From: Flavobacteriaceae bacterium
GTDB lineage: Bacteria; Bacteroidota; Bacteroidia; Flavobacteriales; Flavobacteriaceae
Assembly (NCBI GenBank): GCA_021647885.1
Contig: JAKITV010000017.1
Location: 1-48,638, forward strand
DNA: 48,638 nt
Direction of reading: 5' to 3'
Shown: piece by piece, positions 33,966 to 43,200 of the stretch
Layout of the letters: every line of letters begins with the position of its first letter
Numbering within the stretch: the stretch's first letter is position 1
Made by a program: the position numbers and the translations under genes
Notes under the pieces: model-generated
The model's input: only the letters and a program-made list of their open reading frames with translations
What the model was told of the DNA's origin: nothing
The model's database searches: none

Positions 33966-34120
33966 GCTAATTTAGTTTGTCTATCAGTAGTAATTTTTGA
34001 TGTTTTTTTGAGTTACGCTTACTGTAATGATATGGTTAGTTTTGTACTCAATCAAGTTGATTACAAGATTGATTATATCAGACGATAAGCTAAGGTGGTT
34101 TTTTAAAATTTTAAAATCAA

Positions 34121-34155
34121 GTTAAAAACAAAGCATCTAGTGATTTGTTTTTAAC
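34121..34155 (-). terminator. AT-rich stem-loop after thrC
   Basis: GTTAAAAACAAA (34121-34132) and TTTGTTTTTAAC (34144-34155) form a perfect 12-bp stem with an 11-nt loop, 57 nt past the thrC stop. It is weak because nearly all pairs are A-T, and it has no separate U tract, but it is the best candidate end of the thr operon. Confidence 0.5.
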
Positions 34156-34211
34156 AATGTTTAATAAACTATTGCCAATAAAAATAAGGATGAAAGAGTA
34201 TTGAAAGCATT

Positions 34212-35498
34212 CTATTTCAATAAAAAAGCTTTTAATTGCTCATAGCTTTTAATCTTAATGGACACTTTCTTTTTATCCATTACTCCTTTGATTTGAGCTG
34301 GCAACTCTTGTTTTTCTTTAATAACCTCTTCAACAACTTCTAAAAACTTGGTTGGATGTGCAGTTTCTAAAAAAACACAATGTGCAGTTGGATTTGTTCT
34401 CAAATAGACTTTTGCACCAAGGTAACCAACAGCTCCATGAGGATCGGCAACGTAATTATAATTGCTGTAAATTTCTTGCATTGCAGCACGAGTGTCATCA
34501 TCTGTAAAACTATATGAAGATAAGTTCTCTTTTAAGGCTTCGAAATTATTATTATAGATTTCTTGAATTCGAACAAAATTACTCGGATTACCAACGTCCA
34601 TCGCATTACTTATGGTTTGAATGCTAGGTTTTGGGTTAAAGGTTTTGGTTTTTAAATATTCTGTAACCACATTATTTTCATTATTAGAGGCAACAAAATG
34701 TGCAATTGGTAAACCGAGTTGTTGTGCCATCATGCCAGCGCAAATATTACCGAAATTACCACTTGGTATAGAAAAGACAATGTTTTTTTGTTTTAATTGT
34801 CTATAAGCAAAAAAGAAATAAAACATCTGTGGTAACCAACGTGCAACATTTATAGAGTTGGCTGAAGTGAGTTGCATTTTCTTGGTCAAGTCTTCATCTA
34901 AAAAAGCATTTTTTGCCATGTCTTGACAATCGTCAAAAGTACCATTAACTTCTAAAGCTGTAATGTTTTGCCCAAGAGTTGTGAGTTGTTTTTCTTGAAT
35001 ATCGCTTACTTTACCACTTGGATAGAGAATGACAACATTTACACCTTTTACACCAAGAAATCCATTGGCAACTGCTCCTCCAGTATCACCAGAAGTAGCA
35101 ACCAAAACGGTAACTTCGTTCGTGTTATCTTTATTGAAATAGCCTAAACAACGCGCCATAAATCGAGCACCAACATCTTTAAACGCCATAGTTGGTCCAT
35201 GAAAAAGTTCTAATACTGAAATGTTTTTGTTTAACTCTACAATAGGAAAACCAAACGATAAAGTTTCGGTAATAATTTTTTTTAAAATGTCTTTAGGAAT
35301 ATCTGGTTCTACAAATTGTTTTATGGCTTCAAATGCAATTTCAGAATACGATAAATTATTAATGTCATCAAAAAATGATTTTGGTAAAGGTGTAATGCTT
35401 TTAGGAAAATACAAGCCTTTGTCTGGTGCTAACCCTTTTATTACAGCATCTTTAAACGATGTATTTGGTGCTTTTTTATTTAAACTATAGTACTGCAT
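34212..35498 (-). CDS. thrC: threonine synthase
   Basis: I start at the ATG at 35498 (MQYYSLNKKAPNTSFKDAVIKGL), the usual beginning; the frame's six extra residues run towards a palindromic repeat. The 428-residue enzyme has the PLP lysine in GPTMAFKDVGARF (Lys107), SGDTGGAVANGF near 138-149, and the phosphate-binding SIPSGNFGNICAGM. It turns O-phosphohomoserine into threonine. Last gene of the thr operon; a 90-nt gap with an 18-bp palindrome separates it from thrB. Confidence 0.95.
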   Translation of the reverse strand: MQYYSLNKKAPNTSFKDAVIKGLAPDKGLYFPKSITPLPKSFFDDINNLSYSEIAFEAIKQFVEPDIPKDILKKIITETLSFGFPIVELNKNISVLELFHGPTMAFKDVGARFMARCLGYFNKDNTNEVTVLVATSGDTGGAVANGFLGVKGVNVVILYPSGKVSDIQEKQLTTLGQNITALEVNGTFDDCQDMAKNAFLDEDLTKKMQLTSANSINVARWLPQMFYFFFAYRQLKQKNIVFSIPSGNFGNICAGMMAQQLGLPIAHFVASNNENNVVTEYLKTKTFNPKPSIQTISNAMDVGNPSNFVRIQEIYNNNFEALKENLSSYSFTDDDTRAAMQEIYSNYNYVADPHGAVGYLGAKVYLRTNPTAHCVFLETAHPTKFLEVVEEVIKEKQELPAQIKGVMDKKKVSIKIKSYEQLKAFLLK

Positions 35499-35518
35499 TT
35501 TAATGTTTTTTGCCACGA

Positions 35519-35536
35519 TCCCGATAGCTATCGGGA
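35519..35536 (+). repeat. TCCCGATAGCTATCGGGA palindrome between thrB and thrC
   Basis: This exact copy starts 20 nt upstream of the thrC start. In the mRNA it would form a strong 9-bp hairpin (or bind its own copies), which could affect thrC translation or transcript processing. Confidence 0.92.
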
Positions 35537-35588
35537 CATGAATATTTTTTTATGTTAGCTGAATACTGCCACTGCATACTGAACACTT

Positions 35589-36509
35589 TTATATTATTCG
35601 TATTCCTTCAGTATTAATTTTTGACACATAAGTTTCAAATACAATATTGGTTTCAGAGTATATATTTTTCATTGCAGATTCAACTTTTTTAGCTATTTCT
35701 ATACCTTTACTTAAAGTAAAAATTGAAGGTCCAGAACCTGAAATTCCGCAACCCAAAGCTCCTGCATTAATTGAAGCTAATTTGATTTCATTATACAAAG
35801 GAATGAGTTTGCTTCTGTGTGGTTCTACAATTACATCTTGCAGCGACCTGCTTATAAGTTCGTAATTGCTAGTATGTAGCGCATGGATTAAGCTACCAAC
35901 ATTTGCCCATTGTTTGATGGCATCTTTTAATGGGATTTCTTTTGGCAGAATTGCTCTAGATTCTGCTGTTTTAATTTCAATTTGTGGATGAATTATGGTT
36001 GCATATAATTCCTTAGGTGTTGGAATTTCTAACACTTCTAAAGGCTTAATGCTTTTAACCAATGTAAATCCTCCAAAAATCCCTGGTGCTACATTGTCGG
36101 CATGTTCACTTTTACTTGCCAATTTTTCGCCTTGCATAGCGAAATAGGTGAGTTGTGTTTTATTAAAAGGTTTTCCTAATAATTCATTAATGGCAAAAAC
36201 ACTTCCGGAAGCACTTGCAGAACTGCTTCCAATTCCGCTTCCTGGTTTTATATGCTTGTAAATTTCGATTTCGAATCCGCAATCTGGTTTGGCTTCTTCA
36301 ATTAGTGCTAAAGCAGACACTCCTGCCACATTTTTATCAGCTTCAAATGGAAGTTTATAACCTTCAATTTTTGTGATATAAACTCCTTTTTTATCAACTT
36401 TCCTTACAAGCATTTCATCTCCAATACTGTCCAAGCAAAAGCCAAGGACATCGAATCCACAGGATACGTTTGCAACAGTTGCTGGTGAGAATATTTTAAT
36501 TTCGTTCAT
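35589..36509 (-). CDS. thrB: homoserine kinase
   Basis: The 306-residue GHMP kinase has FSPATVANVSCGFDVLGFCLD near 6-26, the ATP loop KPGSGIGSSSASASG near 86-100, and SGSGPSIFTLSKG near 257-269. It phosphorylates homoserine to O-phosphohomoserine, the ThrC substrate. It lies 121 nt after thrA; that gap contains an imperfect palindromic repeat, not a terminator with a U run. Confidence 0.95.
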   Translation of the reverse strand: MNEIKIFSPATVANVSCGFDVLGFCLDSIGDEMLVRKVDKKGVYITKIEGYKLPFEADKNVAGVSALALIEEAKPDCGFEIEIYKHIKPGSGIGSSSASASGSVFAINELLGKPFNKTQLTYFAMQGEKLASKSEHADNVAPGIFGGFTLVKSIKPLEVLEIPTPKELYATIIHPQIEIKTAESRAILPKEIPLKDAIKQWANVGSLIHALHTSNYELISRSLQDVIVEPHRSKLIPLYNEIKLASINAGALGCGISGSGPSIFTLSKGIEIAKKVESAMKNIYSETNIVFETYVSKINTEGIRII

Positions 36510-36520
36510 TTTTAATTTAT

Positions 36521-36607
36521 TTATAGAACACAGATAACGCTGATTAAACTGATATTCGCTGATAAATCTGTGTTACATCATAAAAATCTGCATCATCAGC
36601 GTTCTAT
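36521..36607 (+). repeat. imperfect palindromic element between thrA and thrB
   Basis: Nested complementary pairs are visible: ATAGAAC (36523-36529) with GTTCTAT (36601-36607), AACACAGAT (36527-36535) with ATCTGTGTT (36566-36574), and CGCTGAT (36539-36545) with ATCAGCG (36595-36601). It is a typical flavobacterial intergenic element. It sits within the thr operon, where it would fold in the mRNA. Confidence 0.8.
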
Positions 36608-36630
36608 TTTACTGAAAACTGCATATTAAT

Positions 36631-39093
36631 TTAGTCATTTCCAATCCTAATTATATCTGCAAATAACCCAGAGGCAGTAACATCTGCTCCAGCTCCAGCA
36701 CCTTTAATAATCATTGGTTGCTCTGGATAACGCTTTGTGTAAAACATAACGATATTGTCTTTGCCTTCTAAATTGTAAAATGGATGTCCTTTGGGAATTT
36801 CCTGTAAACCAACTTTTGCTTTTCCATTGTTTAATTCGGCAACATACTTTAACTGACAATTATTCTTTTTAGCTGAAGCAACTAGTTTTTGAAAATGTGC
36901 TTCATCTTTAATTAATGTTTTGTAAAAATCATCGACAGAATTACTTTCTAAATTTGATTTGGTTAAAAATGAAATATTATCAATATCGCTTAAATTCATT
37001 TTTACTCCACTTTCACGTGCAAGGATTAAAATTTTTCTAGCAACATCAACGCCACTTAAATCAATTCTTGGATCTGGTTCGGTATAACCTTCATTTTGAG
37101 CTTGTTTTACAACATCATGAAAGCTATTATTTCCATCATAATTATTAAAAACAAAGTTTAAACTTCCTGATAACACAGCTTTAATAGAAGTGATTTTATC
37201 TCCAGAAGCCATTAAATTGTTAAGTGTGTCTATTACTGGTAATCCAGCACCAACATTGGTTTCGAATAAAAAAGGAGCATTGTATTTAAGAGATAATTTT
37301 TTAAGCCGATTATAATCTTCAAAATCATTGGAACACGCAATTTTATTGCAAGCCACAACTGCAATACTATGTTTTAGATATTCAGGATATAAATCTGCTA
37401 CATCGGAATTTGAAGTAACATCCACAAAAATACTATTACGCAAATTGAGTTGTTTTACTGTATCAAGAAACTCTTGTAATGAAGCTTTTTCACCATTTAA
37501 TAATTGTTCTTTCCAAGAATCCAGCGATATACCTTCTTCATTAAAAGTCATAGTTCTTGAATTGGATAATCCTACTACTCTTAAATTTATTTCGAGATTA
37601 TCTTTTAAATATTGCTCTTGTAGTTTTATTTGCTCTACTAATTTTTCACCTACGTTTCCAACTCCGGTAATAAACACATTGAGTCGTTTTATGTTCCCTT
37701 CAAAAAACACTTCATGTAAAGTGTTTAATGCTTTTTTAACATCTTTTTCTGCAATTACTGCCGAAATATTTTTTTCGGAAGCACCTTGTGCAATAGCTCT
37801 AACGTTAATATTATTTTTTCCTAATGTACTGAACATTTTGCCACTAATGCCTTGATGATTCTTCATATTATCACCAATAAGTGCTACAATAGACAAGCCT
37901 TTCTCAACAACTAAAGGATCAATTTTATGAAGCGAAATTTCATTTTCAAAAGCTATATCAATGGTGGATTTTGCAACATCAGCATCTTTTATATCGATTC
38001 CGAAACAAATAGAATGCTCGGAAGATGCTTGTGTAATAAGAATGACATTAATTTTTTCTTGAGCTAAAGTCTCGAATAGACGTTTAGAAAATCCTGGAAC
38101 ACCAACCATTCCATTGCCTTGAAGCGTAAAAAGTGCAATATTATTTATAGTACTAATTCCTTTAACAGGAGTATTTCCATTAACTGAGGTTTTTTCATTT
38201 GTAACACGTTTAGATATTAGTGTTCCACTTGCATTTGGGTTAAGTGTATTTTTAATTACAATTGGAATCTCTAAATCTAATACAGGCTGAACGGTTGGAG
38301 GATATAATACTTTGGCTCCAAAATGAGACAATTCCATAGCTTCCTGATACGATATGGTTTTAATAGGAAATGCTTGTTTAACTACCTTTGGGTTTGCTGT
38401 GTACATGCCACTTACATCAGTCCAAATTTCTAGTTGATCAACTTTTAAAGCTGCAGCAACTACTGCTGCAGTAAAGTCGGAACCACCACGACCAAGTGTT
38501 GTTACTTCTCCACTTTTGGATTTTGAAATAAATCCGGGAAGTATCGTAACCTTCTGATTGACTTTACTAAAGTAGTCTTGAATTTTAGTATTTGTGATGT
38601 TGTAATCGATGTCTGCCTTTGTAAAATTTGAATTTGTTGTAATAAGCTCTTGCGAGTTTTTTAATACAGAATTAATACCTCTACTTTTCATAGTTTCCGA
38701 AATAATATAAGAGGATAATAACTCGCCAAAACTCAATAATTTGTCGGTTGTTTTTGGAGAGATTTCATTTATTAAATAAATGCCATCAAGCAAGCTTTTA
38801 AGTGCTTGTAATTTTTCTTCAATTTGAGCTAAAACAGTTTCATTTTGCTTCGGAATTAATTTATTAATAATATCTATATGAATTTGTTTTATAGCTTCAA
38901 AAGCATCAGTATAACTTTCATTTTTTGCTACAGCCAACTCTCCTAAAACAATGAGTTTGTCGGTAATACCACCAACAGCAGAAACCACGCAAATAATACT
39001 GTCATTTTCAGCATAATTATTTAAAATGCTAATAACCTTATTGATATTTTTTGCCGAACCTACCGAAGTTCCTCCAAATTTTAAAACTTTCAT
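36631..39093 (-). CDS. thrA: bifunctional aspartate kinase / homoserine dehydrogenase I
   Basis: The 820-residue chain carries an aspartate kinase (residues 1 to about 290, KFGGTSVGSA at 4-13, LGRGGSDFTAA near 203-213), two ACT repeats (about 310-450, GMVGVPGFSKRLFE, GISGKMFSTLGKNNINVRAIAQGASE) and homoserine dehydrogenase (about 460-820, ITGVGNVGEKLV, NVGAGLPVIDTL, LSGSLNFVFNN, EGYTEPDPRIDLSG). It performs the first and third steps from aspartate to threonine. ACT domains of ThrA are usually the site of threonine feedback. Transcription is preceded by a Thr/Ile-rich leader peptide (39384-39491) in a 0.4-kb leader. Confidence 0.96.
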   Translation of the reverse strand: MKVLKFGGTSVGSAKNINKVISILNNYAENDSIICVVSAVGGITDKLIVLGELAVAKNESYTDAFEAIKQIHIDIINKLIPKQNETVLAQIEEKLQALKSLLDGIYLINEISPKTTDKLLSFGELLSSYIISETMKSRGINSVLKNSQELITTNSNFTKADIDYNITNTKIQDYFSKVNQKVTILPGFISKSKSGEVTTLGRGGSDFTAAVVAAALKVDQLEIWTDVSGMYTANPKVVKQAFPIKTISYQEAMELSHFGAKVLYPPTVQPVLDLEIPIVIKNTLNPNASGTLISKRVTNEKTSVNGNTPVKGISTINNIALFTLQGNGMVGVPGFSKRLFETLAQEKINVILITQASSEHSICFGIDIKDADVAKSTIDIAFENEISLHKIDPLVVEKGLSIVALIGDNMKNHQGISGKMFSTLGKNNINVRAIAQGASEKNISAVIAEKDVKKALNTLHEVFFEGNIKRLNVFITGVGNVGEKLVEQIKLQEQYLKDNLEINLRVVGLSNSRTMTFNEEGISLDSWKEQLLNGEKASLQEFLDTVKQLNLRNSIFVDVTSNSDVADLYPEYLKHSIAVVACNKIACSNDFEDYNRLKKLSLKYNAPFLFETNVGAGLPVIDTLNNLMASGDKITSIKAVLSGSLNFVFNNYDGNNSFHDVVKQAQNEGYTEPDPRIDLSGVDVARKILILARESGVKMNLSDIDNISFLTKSNLESNSVDDFYKTLIKDEAHFQKLVASAKKNNCQLKYVAELNNGKAKVGLQEIPKGHPFYNLEGKDNIVMFYTKRYPEQPMIIKGAGAGADVTASGLFADIIRIGND

Positions 39094-39383
39094 TGTTATG
39101 TTTTGATATAATTTATTGGTCTCAAAAATAGTTAAAACTATGCACTTTAGTGCATTTCGCTTTAGCTTCTAAAAATATTTTAGGGTTGGAAGTTGGGAGA
39201 CAGAAGACCGAAGATTACATCCCAACTTCTGTCTTCTGTCCTCTGTCTTCAAACCAAATAAGTTTCATGCTAAAACGAATTTCATTCGTTGTCAAACCTA
39301 TGGTACTTTAGTCCATAGTGGTTTAGTTGAGATTTATTAAATGTAATTTTTTAAAATTACAATGCTGGCTTAATAGTATATAA
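39094..39383 (-). promoter_or_regulatory. candidate thr-operon attenuator region with alternative stems
   Basis: Between the leader peptide and thrA several stems are possible. They include AAGTTGGGA/TCCCAACTT (39190-39198 with 39220-39228), which excludes AGACAGAAG/CTTCTGTCT (39198-39206 with 39226-39234); AACGAAT/ATTCGTT (39274-39290); AAACCTATGG with CCATAG-GTTT (39294-39324); and near thrA ATGCACT/AGTGCAT (39140-39155) next to ATAGTT/AACTAT (39128-39141), which is followed by a U run (39124-39128). The last pair is the best terminator candidate. The folding logic is inferred. Confidence 0.6.
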
Positions 39384-39491
39384 TTAATAACCCAAAAGAG
39401 TAATAATAGTTACAAATGTAAGAATAGAAGTAGCACCTTTTACAATAATAAAAGAAGAAAAATGGTGATGTTTTTTAAGAGTGTTAGTCAT
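39384..39491 (-). CDS. thrL: thr operon leader peptide (35 codons)
   Basis: This short reading frame (ATG at 39491, TAA at 39384) is upstream of thrA and on its strand. Its 35 residues include six Thr and five Ile, concentrated in the second half (ATSILTFVTIITLLGY). The peptide starts with MTNTLKKHHH. Threonine operons under attenuation carry leader peptides rich in Thr and Ile codons: when charged tRNA is scarce the ribosome stalls there and the terminator does not form. The start lies 20 nt downstream of a good promoter box. I am confident of the frame; the symbol follows the analogous E. coli leader by function only. Confidence 0.8.
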   Translation of the reverse strand: MTNTLKKHHHFSSFIIVKGATSILTFVTIITLLGY

Positions 39492-39511
39492 TTTTATATG
39501 CTATACATAAT

Positions 39512-39519
39512 CAAATGTA
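39512..39519 (-). promoter_or_regulatory. -7 box TACATTTG of the thr operon
   Basis: On the minus strand this is TACATTTG, an exact fit to TAnnTTTG. It is 20 nt before the leader-peptide ATG, so transcription would start about 10-14 nt before translation. Upstream is T-rich without a clear TTG -33. Confidence 0.6.
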
Positions 39520-39652
39520 TTACTTTTACTCTAATAAAAAAATTTAAGATATTTTTTTACACATAATTTAAAATTTGATATTTTTTTTAGAATATTCTAA
39601 TATTTAAGTAAAAATAGTATCATATTAACAATAGGTTTTAGATTCTAAATAG

Positions 39653-41227
39653 ATGAAGATACTTTCAAAAGAACAAATCTACGAAGCAGATAAAATAACT
39701 GTAGAAAGGCAAAATATTTCTTCAACCGATTTAATGGAGCGTGCAGGCAAACAAATCTTTAATTGGTTGCACAAGCGTATGCAAGGTGCTCAAGTGCCAA
39801 TTCATATATTTTGTGGCATAGGAAATAATGGAGGAGATGGTTTGGTGTTAGCGCGACATTTGGTAACTCATGGCTATAATGTATTTACTTATGTTGTTAA
39901 TTGTAGTGATAAACGTTCTAAAGATTTTTTAATTAATTACGATAAAATCAAGAATGTCACTAACGATTGGCCAACACTTTTAAGTTGTAAAGAAGAATTT
40001 CCAAAAATAGGTCGTGATGATATTATAGTTGATGCCGTTTTTGGTGTAGGGCTGAACAGACCAGCATATGATTGGGTTAAGGCATTGTTTCAGCATTTTA
40101 AAACATCAGAGGCATTTACATTGTCGATAGATATTCCGTCAGGTTTATATGCATATAAAGTTCCAGAAGATGAAGATGGTGTGGTTTGGTCAAATTTCAC
40201 ATTAAGCTTTCAATCTCCAAAATTAGTCTTCTTTCTACCTGACACTGCAAAATTTGTAACCCAATGGGACGTATTGGATATTGGTATTGATCCTGAATAT
40301 TTGTTAGCAACAGAAACTGAAGCAGATTTAATTGGGAAATTTGAAGTATTGCCAATGTACAAACCGCGAGAACGGTTTTCTCATAAAGGACATTTTGGAC
40401 ATAGTTTGATTATTGGTGGGAGCTACGGAAAAATTGGAGCTGTTACTTTAGCAAGTAGAGCTGCATTAAGTGTGGGAGCAGGTTTGGTAACTGCTTATGT
40501 TCCTAAATGTGGCTATACAGTTTTGCAAACTGCACTTCCGGAAGCAATGGTTTTAACAGATATTGATAAAAATATAATTACTGATATTGAATATAATATT
40601 AAACCAACAGTCATTGGTTTTGGTGTTGGTATTGGCACAGATAATTTAACAATTACTGCTTTTGAATCCTTTTTAAAAGAAAATGAATTGCCACTAGTTA
40701 TTGATGCAGATGGAATTAACATATTATCTAAAAAGAAATCACTTTTAGAATTGTTGCCAGAGCAAACTATAGTAACGCCACATCCTAAAGAATTAGAGCG
40801 ATTGGTTGGCATATGGAAAGACGATTTTGATAAGCTTAAAAAAGCAAAAGCATTTTCTAAAAAACACAATGTCATCGTTGTAATTAAAGGTGCAAATACA
40901 ATAACCGTTTTTGAGGATAAACTGTATATTAATTCTACAGGAAATCCTGGATTAGCAACAGCAGGAAGTGGAGATGTTTTAACAGGAATTATTACAGGAT
41001 TAATTTCTCAAAATTATTCTTCACTTGAAGCAGCAATTTTTGGTGCGTATTTACATGGTAAAGCTGCCGATTTTGCTGCTGAAGATTTTGGTTACGAATC
41101 CTTAATTGCAAGTCATATCATAGAATATTTAGGCGAAGCTTACTCAGATTTGTTTAAACAGATTGAAGAACCACCAAATGAAGAACATAAAGATATTTCT
41201 GATGAAGGAGAAGAATTATATGTCTAA
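39653..41227 (+). CDS. nnr: bifunctional NAD(P)H-hydrate repair enzyme
   Basis: The 524-residue protein joins the YjeF N-terminal epimerase (residues 1 to about 215, with FCGIGNNGGDGLVLARHL near 55-72 and DAVFGVGLNRP) to the C-terminal ADP-dependent dehydratase (about 225-505, with HSLIIGGSYGKIGAVTLASRAALSVGAGL, VTPHPKELERL, and STGNPGLATAGSGDVLTGIITGL). It repairs hydrated NADH and NADPH. The C-terminus ends with an acidic tail (EEPPNEEHKDISDEGEE). It is divergent from the thr operon. Confidence 0.95.
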   Translation: MKILSKEQIYEADKITVERQNISSTDLMERAGKQIFNWLHKRMQGAQVPIHIFCGIGNNGGDGLVLARHLVTHGYNVFTYVVNCSDKRSKDFLINYDKIKNVTNDWPTLLSCKEEFPKIGRDDIIVDAVFGVGLNRPAYDWVKALFQHFKTSEAFTLSIDIPSGLYAYKVPEDEDGVVWSNFTLSFQSPKLVFFLPDTAKFVTQWDVLDIGIDPEYLLATETEADLIGKFEVLPMYKPRERFSHKGHFGHSLIIGGSYGKIGAVTLASRAALSVGAGLVTAYVPKCGYTVLQTALPEAMVLTDIDKNIITDIEYNIKPTVIGFGVGIGTDNLTITAFESFLKENELPLVIDADGINILSKKKSLLELLPEQTIVTPHPKELERLVGIWKDDFDKLKKAKAFSKKHNVIVVIKGANTITVFEDKLYINSTGNPGLATAGSGDVLTGIITGLISQNYSSLEAAIFGAYLHGKAADFAAEDFGYESLIASHIIEYLGEAYSDLFKQIEEPPNEEHKDISDEGEELYV

Positions 41228-41303
41228 AGAAACTATTTGCAAAAACTAAACTGCAATTGAAAATTAATAATTCTAGTTTTTACTGTACGATACTCGAAAT
41301 CTT

Positions 41304-42215
41304 TTATTTAAGTTCTTGTGCAATTTGAGCAGCTAACTTTGCGTTGTTGTAAACCAGTGCTATATTGGCATCCAAACTTAAACCATCTGTAAGTTCTTTA
41401 ACTTTACCTAGTAAAAAAGGTGTGCTGTCCTTTCCTTTAATACCTAATTCTTTTTCTTGAATTAAGGCTTTATCAATGGCATTTTTCATAACCTCAAAAT
41501 CCAGTTGCTTATCTTTTGGAATCGGATTAGCAATAATAACACCACCTTTAAGTTTTAGATCCCATTTGGTTTTTAAGAGATCTGCAATTTCAGAAGCACT
41601 ATCTAGTTTATTATTCACTTTAAAACCACTTTTTCGAGTATAGAAAGCAGGTAATTCTTCGGTTTGATAACCAATAACAGGAACACCAAAAGTTTCTAAA
41701 TATTCTAGTGTTAAACCCAAATCAAGAATTGCTTTTATGCCTGCACAAACAACAGCAACATTAGTGTTTGCAAGTTCTTGTAAATCGGCAGAAATATCAA
41801 AAGATTGAGAGGCTCCTCGATGCACACCACCAATGCCACCAGTTGCAAATACACGTATTCCTGCAAGTTCAGCAGCAATCATAGTGGAAGCTACTGTAGT
41901 TGCGCCATCTATTTTTTGAGATAATAAAAAGGGTAAATCCCTACGACTTGCTTTTACAATTTTGGAACCAGATTTTGCCAGATAATCTATTTCATTTTCG
42001 GTAAGTCCAACTTTTATTTTCCCACCAATTAAAGCAATAGTTGCTGGTACTGCACCATTGTCTCTAACAATTTGCTCAACGTGTAATGCTGTTTCCTTAT
42101 TTTGAGGATATGGCATTCCGTGTGAAATAATTGTAGATTCCAAAGCAACAACAGGTAAGTTGTTAACCAATGCCTTTTCAACTTCAGGATGTATATCGAG
42201 ATAATTTTCTATCAT
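41304..42215 (-). CDS. psuG: pseudouridine-5'-phosphate glycosidase
   Basis: I start at the ATG at 42215 ([16 protein letters not shown]), which overlaps the psuK stop as ATGA; the longer frame is less likely. The 303-residue protein has [16 protein letters not shown] near 26-41, [14 protein letters not shown] near 121-134, [10 protein letters not shown], and IIANPIPKD near 229-237, all part of the PsuG fingerprint. It splits pseudouridine 5'-phosphate into uracil and ribose 5-phosphate. It is coupled to psuK upstream. Confidence 0.94.
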   Translation of the reverse strand: MIENYLDIHPEVEKALVNNLPVVALESTIISHGMPYPQNKETALHVEQIVRDNGAVPATIALIGGKIKVGLTENEIDYLAKSGSKIVKASRRDLPFLLSQKIDGATTVASTMIAAELAGIRVFATGGIGGVHRGASQSFDISADLQELANTNVAVVCAGIKAILDLGLTLEYLETFGVPVIGYQTEELPAFYTRKSGFKVNNKLDSASEIADLLKTKWDLKLKGGVIIANPIPKDKQLDFEVMKNAIDKALIQEKELGIKGKDSTPFLLGKVKELTDGLSLDANIALVYNNAKLAAQIAQELK

Positions 42216-43132
42216 TCCATAGTTTTTAAAACCATTTCTACACAAATATCTGGATGTACCGCATTTTTATGCTGAATAGTAATTAGTGCACAAGAGGACG
42301 CAAATTGAACCATGTCGTATAATTCGAATCCTTTAGTTTCACCATAGAGCACTCCAGCCATAAAGGCATCTCCTGCACCATTAGTGTTTACAGGTGTTAT
42401 AATATTGTTTTTGTCTATATATATTTCATTTTCATCGCCATAAGCCACACCATCCATGCCTAAAGTGATAAATACTTTTTTAATGCCCAACTCTAAAAAA
42501 TGAGCAACAATTTTTTCGTAATCGCTTTCATATTCAACTTTAATATTGCTTAACAATTCTGCTTCTAAAGCATTACACTTTAATATATGTAGTCTGTCAA
42601 GAATTGGCTTTGCCTTTAAGGCTTTTTTAGCAGAAACGGCTTCTAAAGCAAAACGCGTATCAGGCAGTTTTTCAGTTACCAATTCTAAAATGGAAGCAGG
42701 TAAATTAGTTTCTAAAACGCAATAATCGTTTTGGGCAATAACCTCTAAATTGTTTAGGATAAAAGAATCTGGAATATCATCGTAGATGTCCATGGCAGTA
42801 AGTCCTAGTGCCAAATCATTGTGGTGATCCATTATCGCTATAAAAAAAGATGTTTTACTGTTTTTAGAGAACAGACTATTTTTAATCGAAATATCCAATG
42901 CTTCGCAAGAGTTAGTTATGGTTTTAGAGAATTCATCATCAGCAAAAACACTTAAAAATTCAACATTAAAATCGAGGCGAGATAAATTTTCAGCAACATT
43001 TCTCCCAACACCTCCCAGAATAGTTTCAAGTGTACCAATATTAGAATCTTTATAAATTAGTTTTTCTTTAGAAAATCCAATTAAATCAATATTGGATGCA
43101 CCAATTACGGTTATTTTAGGTTTATCTGTCAT
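42212..43132 (-). CDS. psuK: pseudouridine kinase (PfkB family)
   Basis: The 306-residue ribokinase-type enzyme has the first signature [15 protein letters not shown] near 41-55 and the second [17 protein letters not shown] near 249-265, where the catalytic Asp is in GAGD. PfkB members use many sugars, but overlap with psuG by ATGA makes pseudouridine the natural substrate. Together they form a pseudouridine breakdown operon. The region before it (43133-43200) is shared with the divergent BtpA gene. Confidence 0.93.
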   Translation of the reverse strand: MTDKPKITVIGASNIDLIGFSKEKLIYKDSNIGTLETILGGVGRNVAENLSRLDFNVEFLSVFADDEFSKTITNSCEALDISIKNSLFSKNSKTSFFIAIMDHHNDLALGLTAMDIYDDIPDSFILNNLEVIAQNDYCVLETNLPASILELVTEKLPDTRFALEAVSAKKALKAKPILDRLHILKCNALEAELLSNIKVEYESDYEKIVAHFLELGIKKVFITLGMDGVAYGDENEIYIDKNNIITPVNTNGAGDAFMAGVLYGETKGFELYDMVQFASSCALITIQHKNAVHPDICVEMVLKTME

Positions 43133-43200
43133 CTTTATATAGTATTAAATAAAAAACTCTCTTAAATTTAAGTAATTTTACAAGATATAGAGGTAAAGAT

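Larger units (their letters stand above)
33750..34211. other. 462-nt gap: YtxH promoter side, direct repeat, and thr-operon end
   Basis: No gene was found. The right part of the YtxH promoter region is AT-rich and featureless. At 33940-33965 lies the second copy of the peptidase 3' end. At 34121-34155 there is a 12-bp stem. The rest is AT-rich without recognisable coding sense. Confidence 0.7.
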
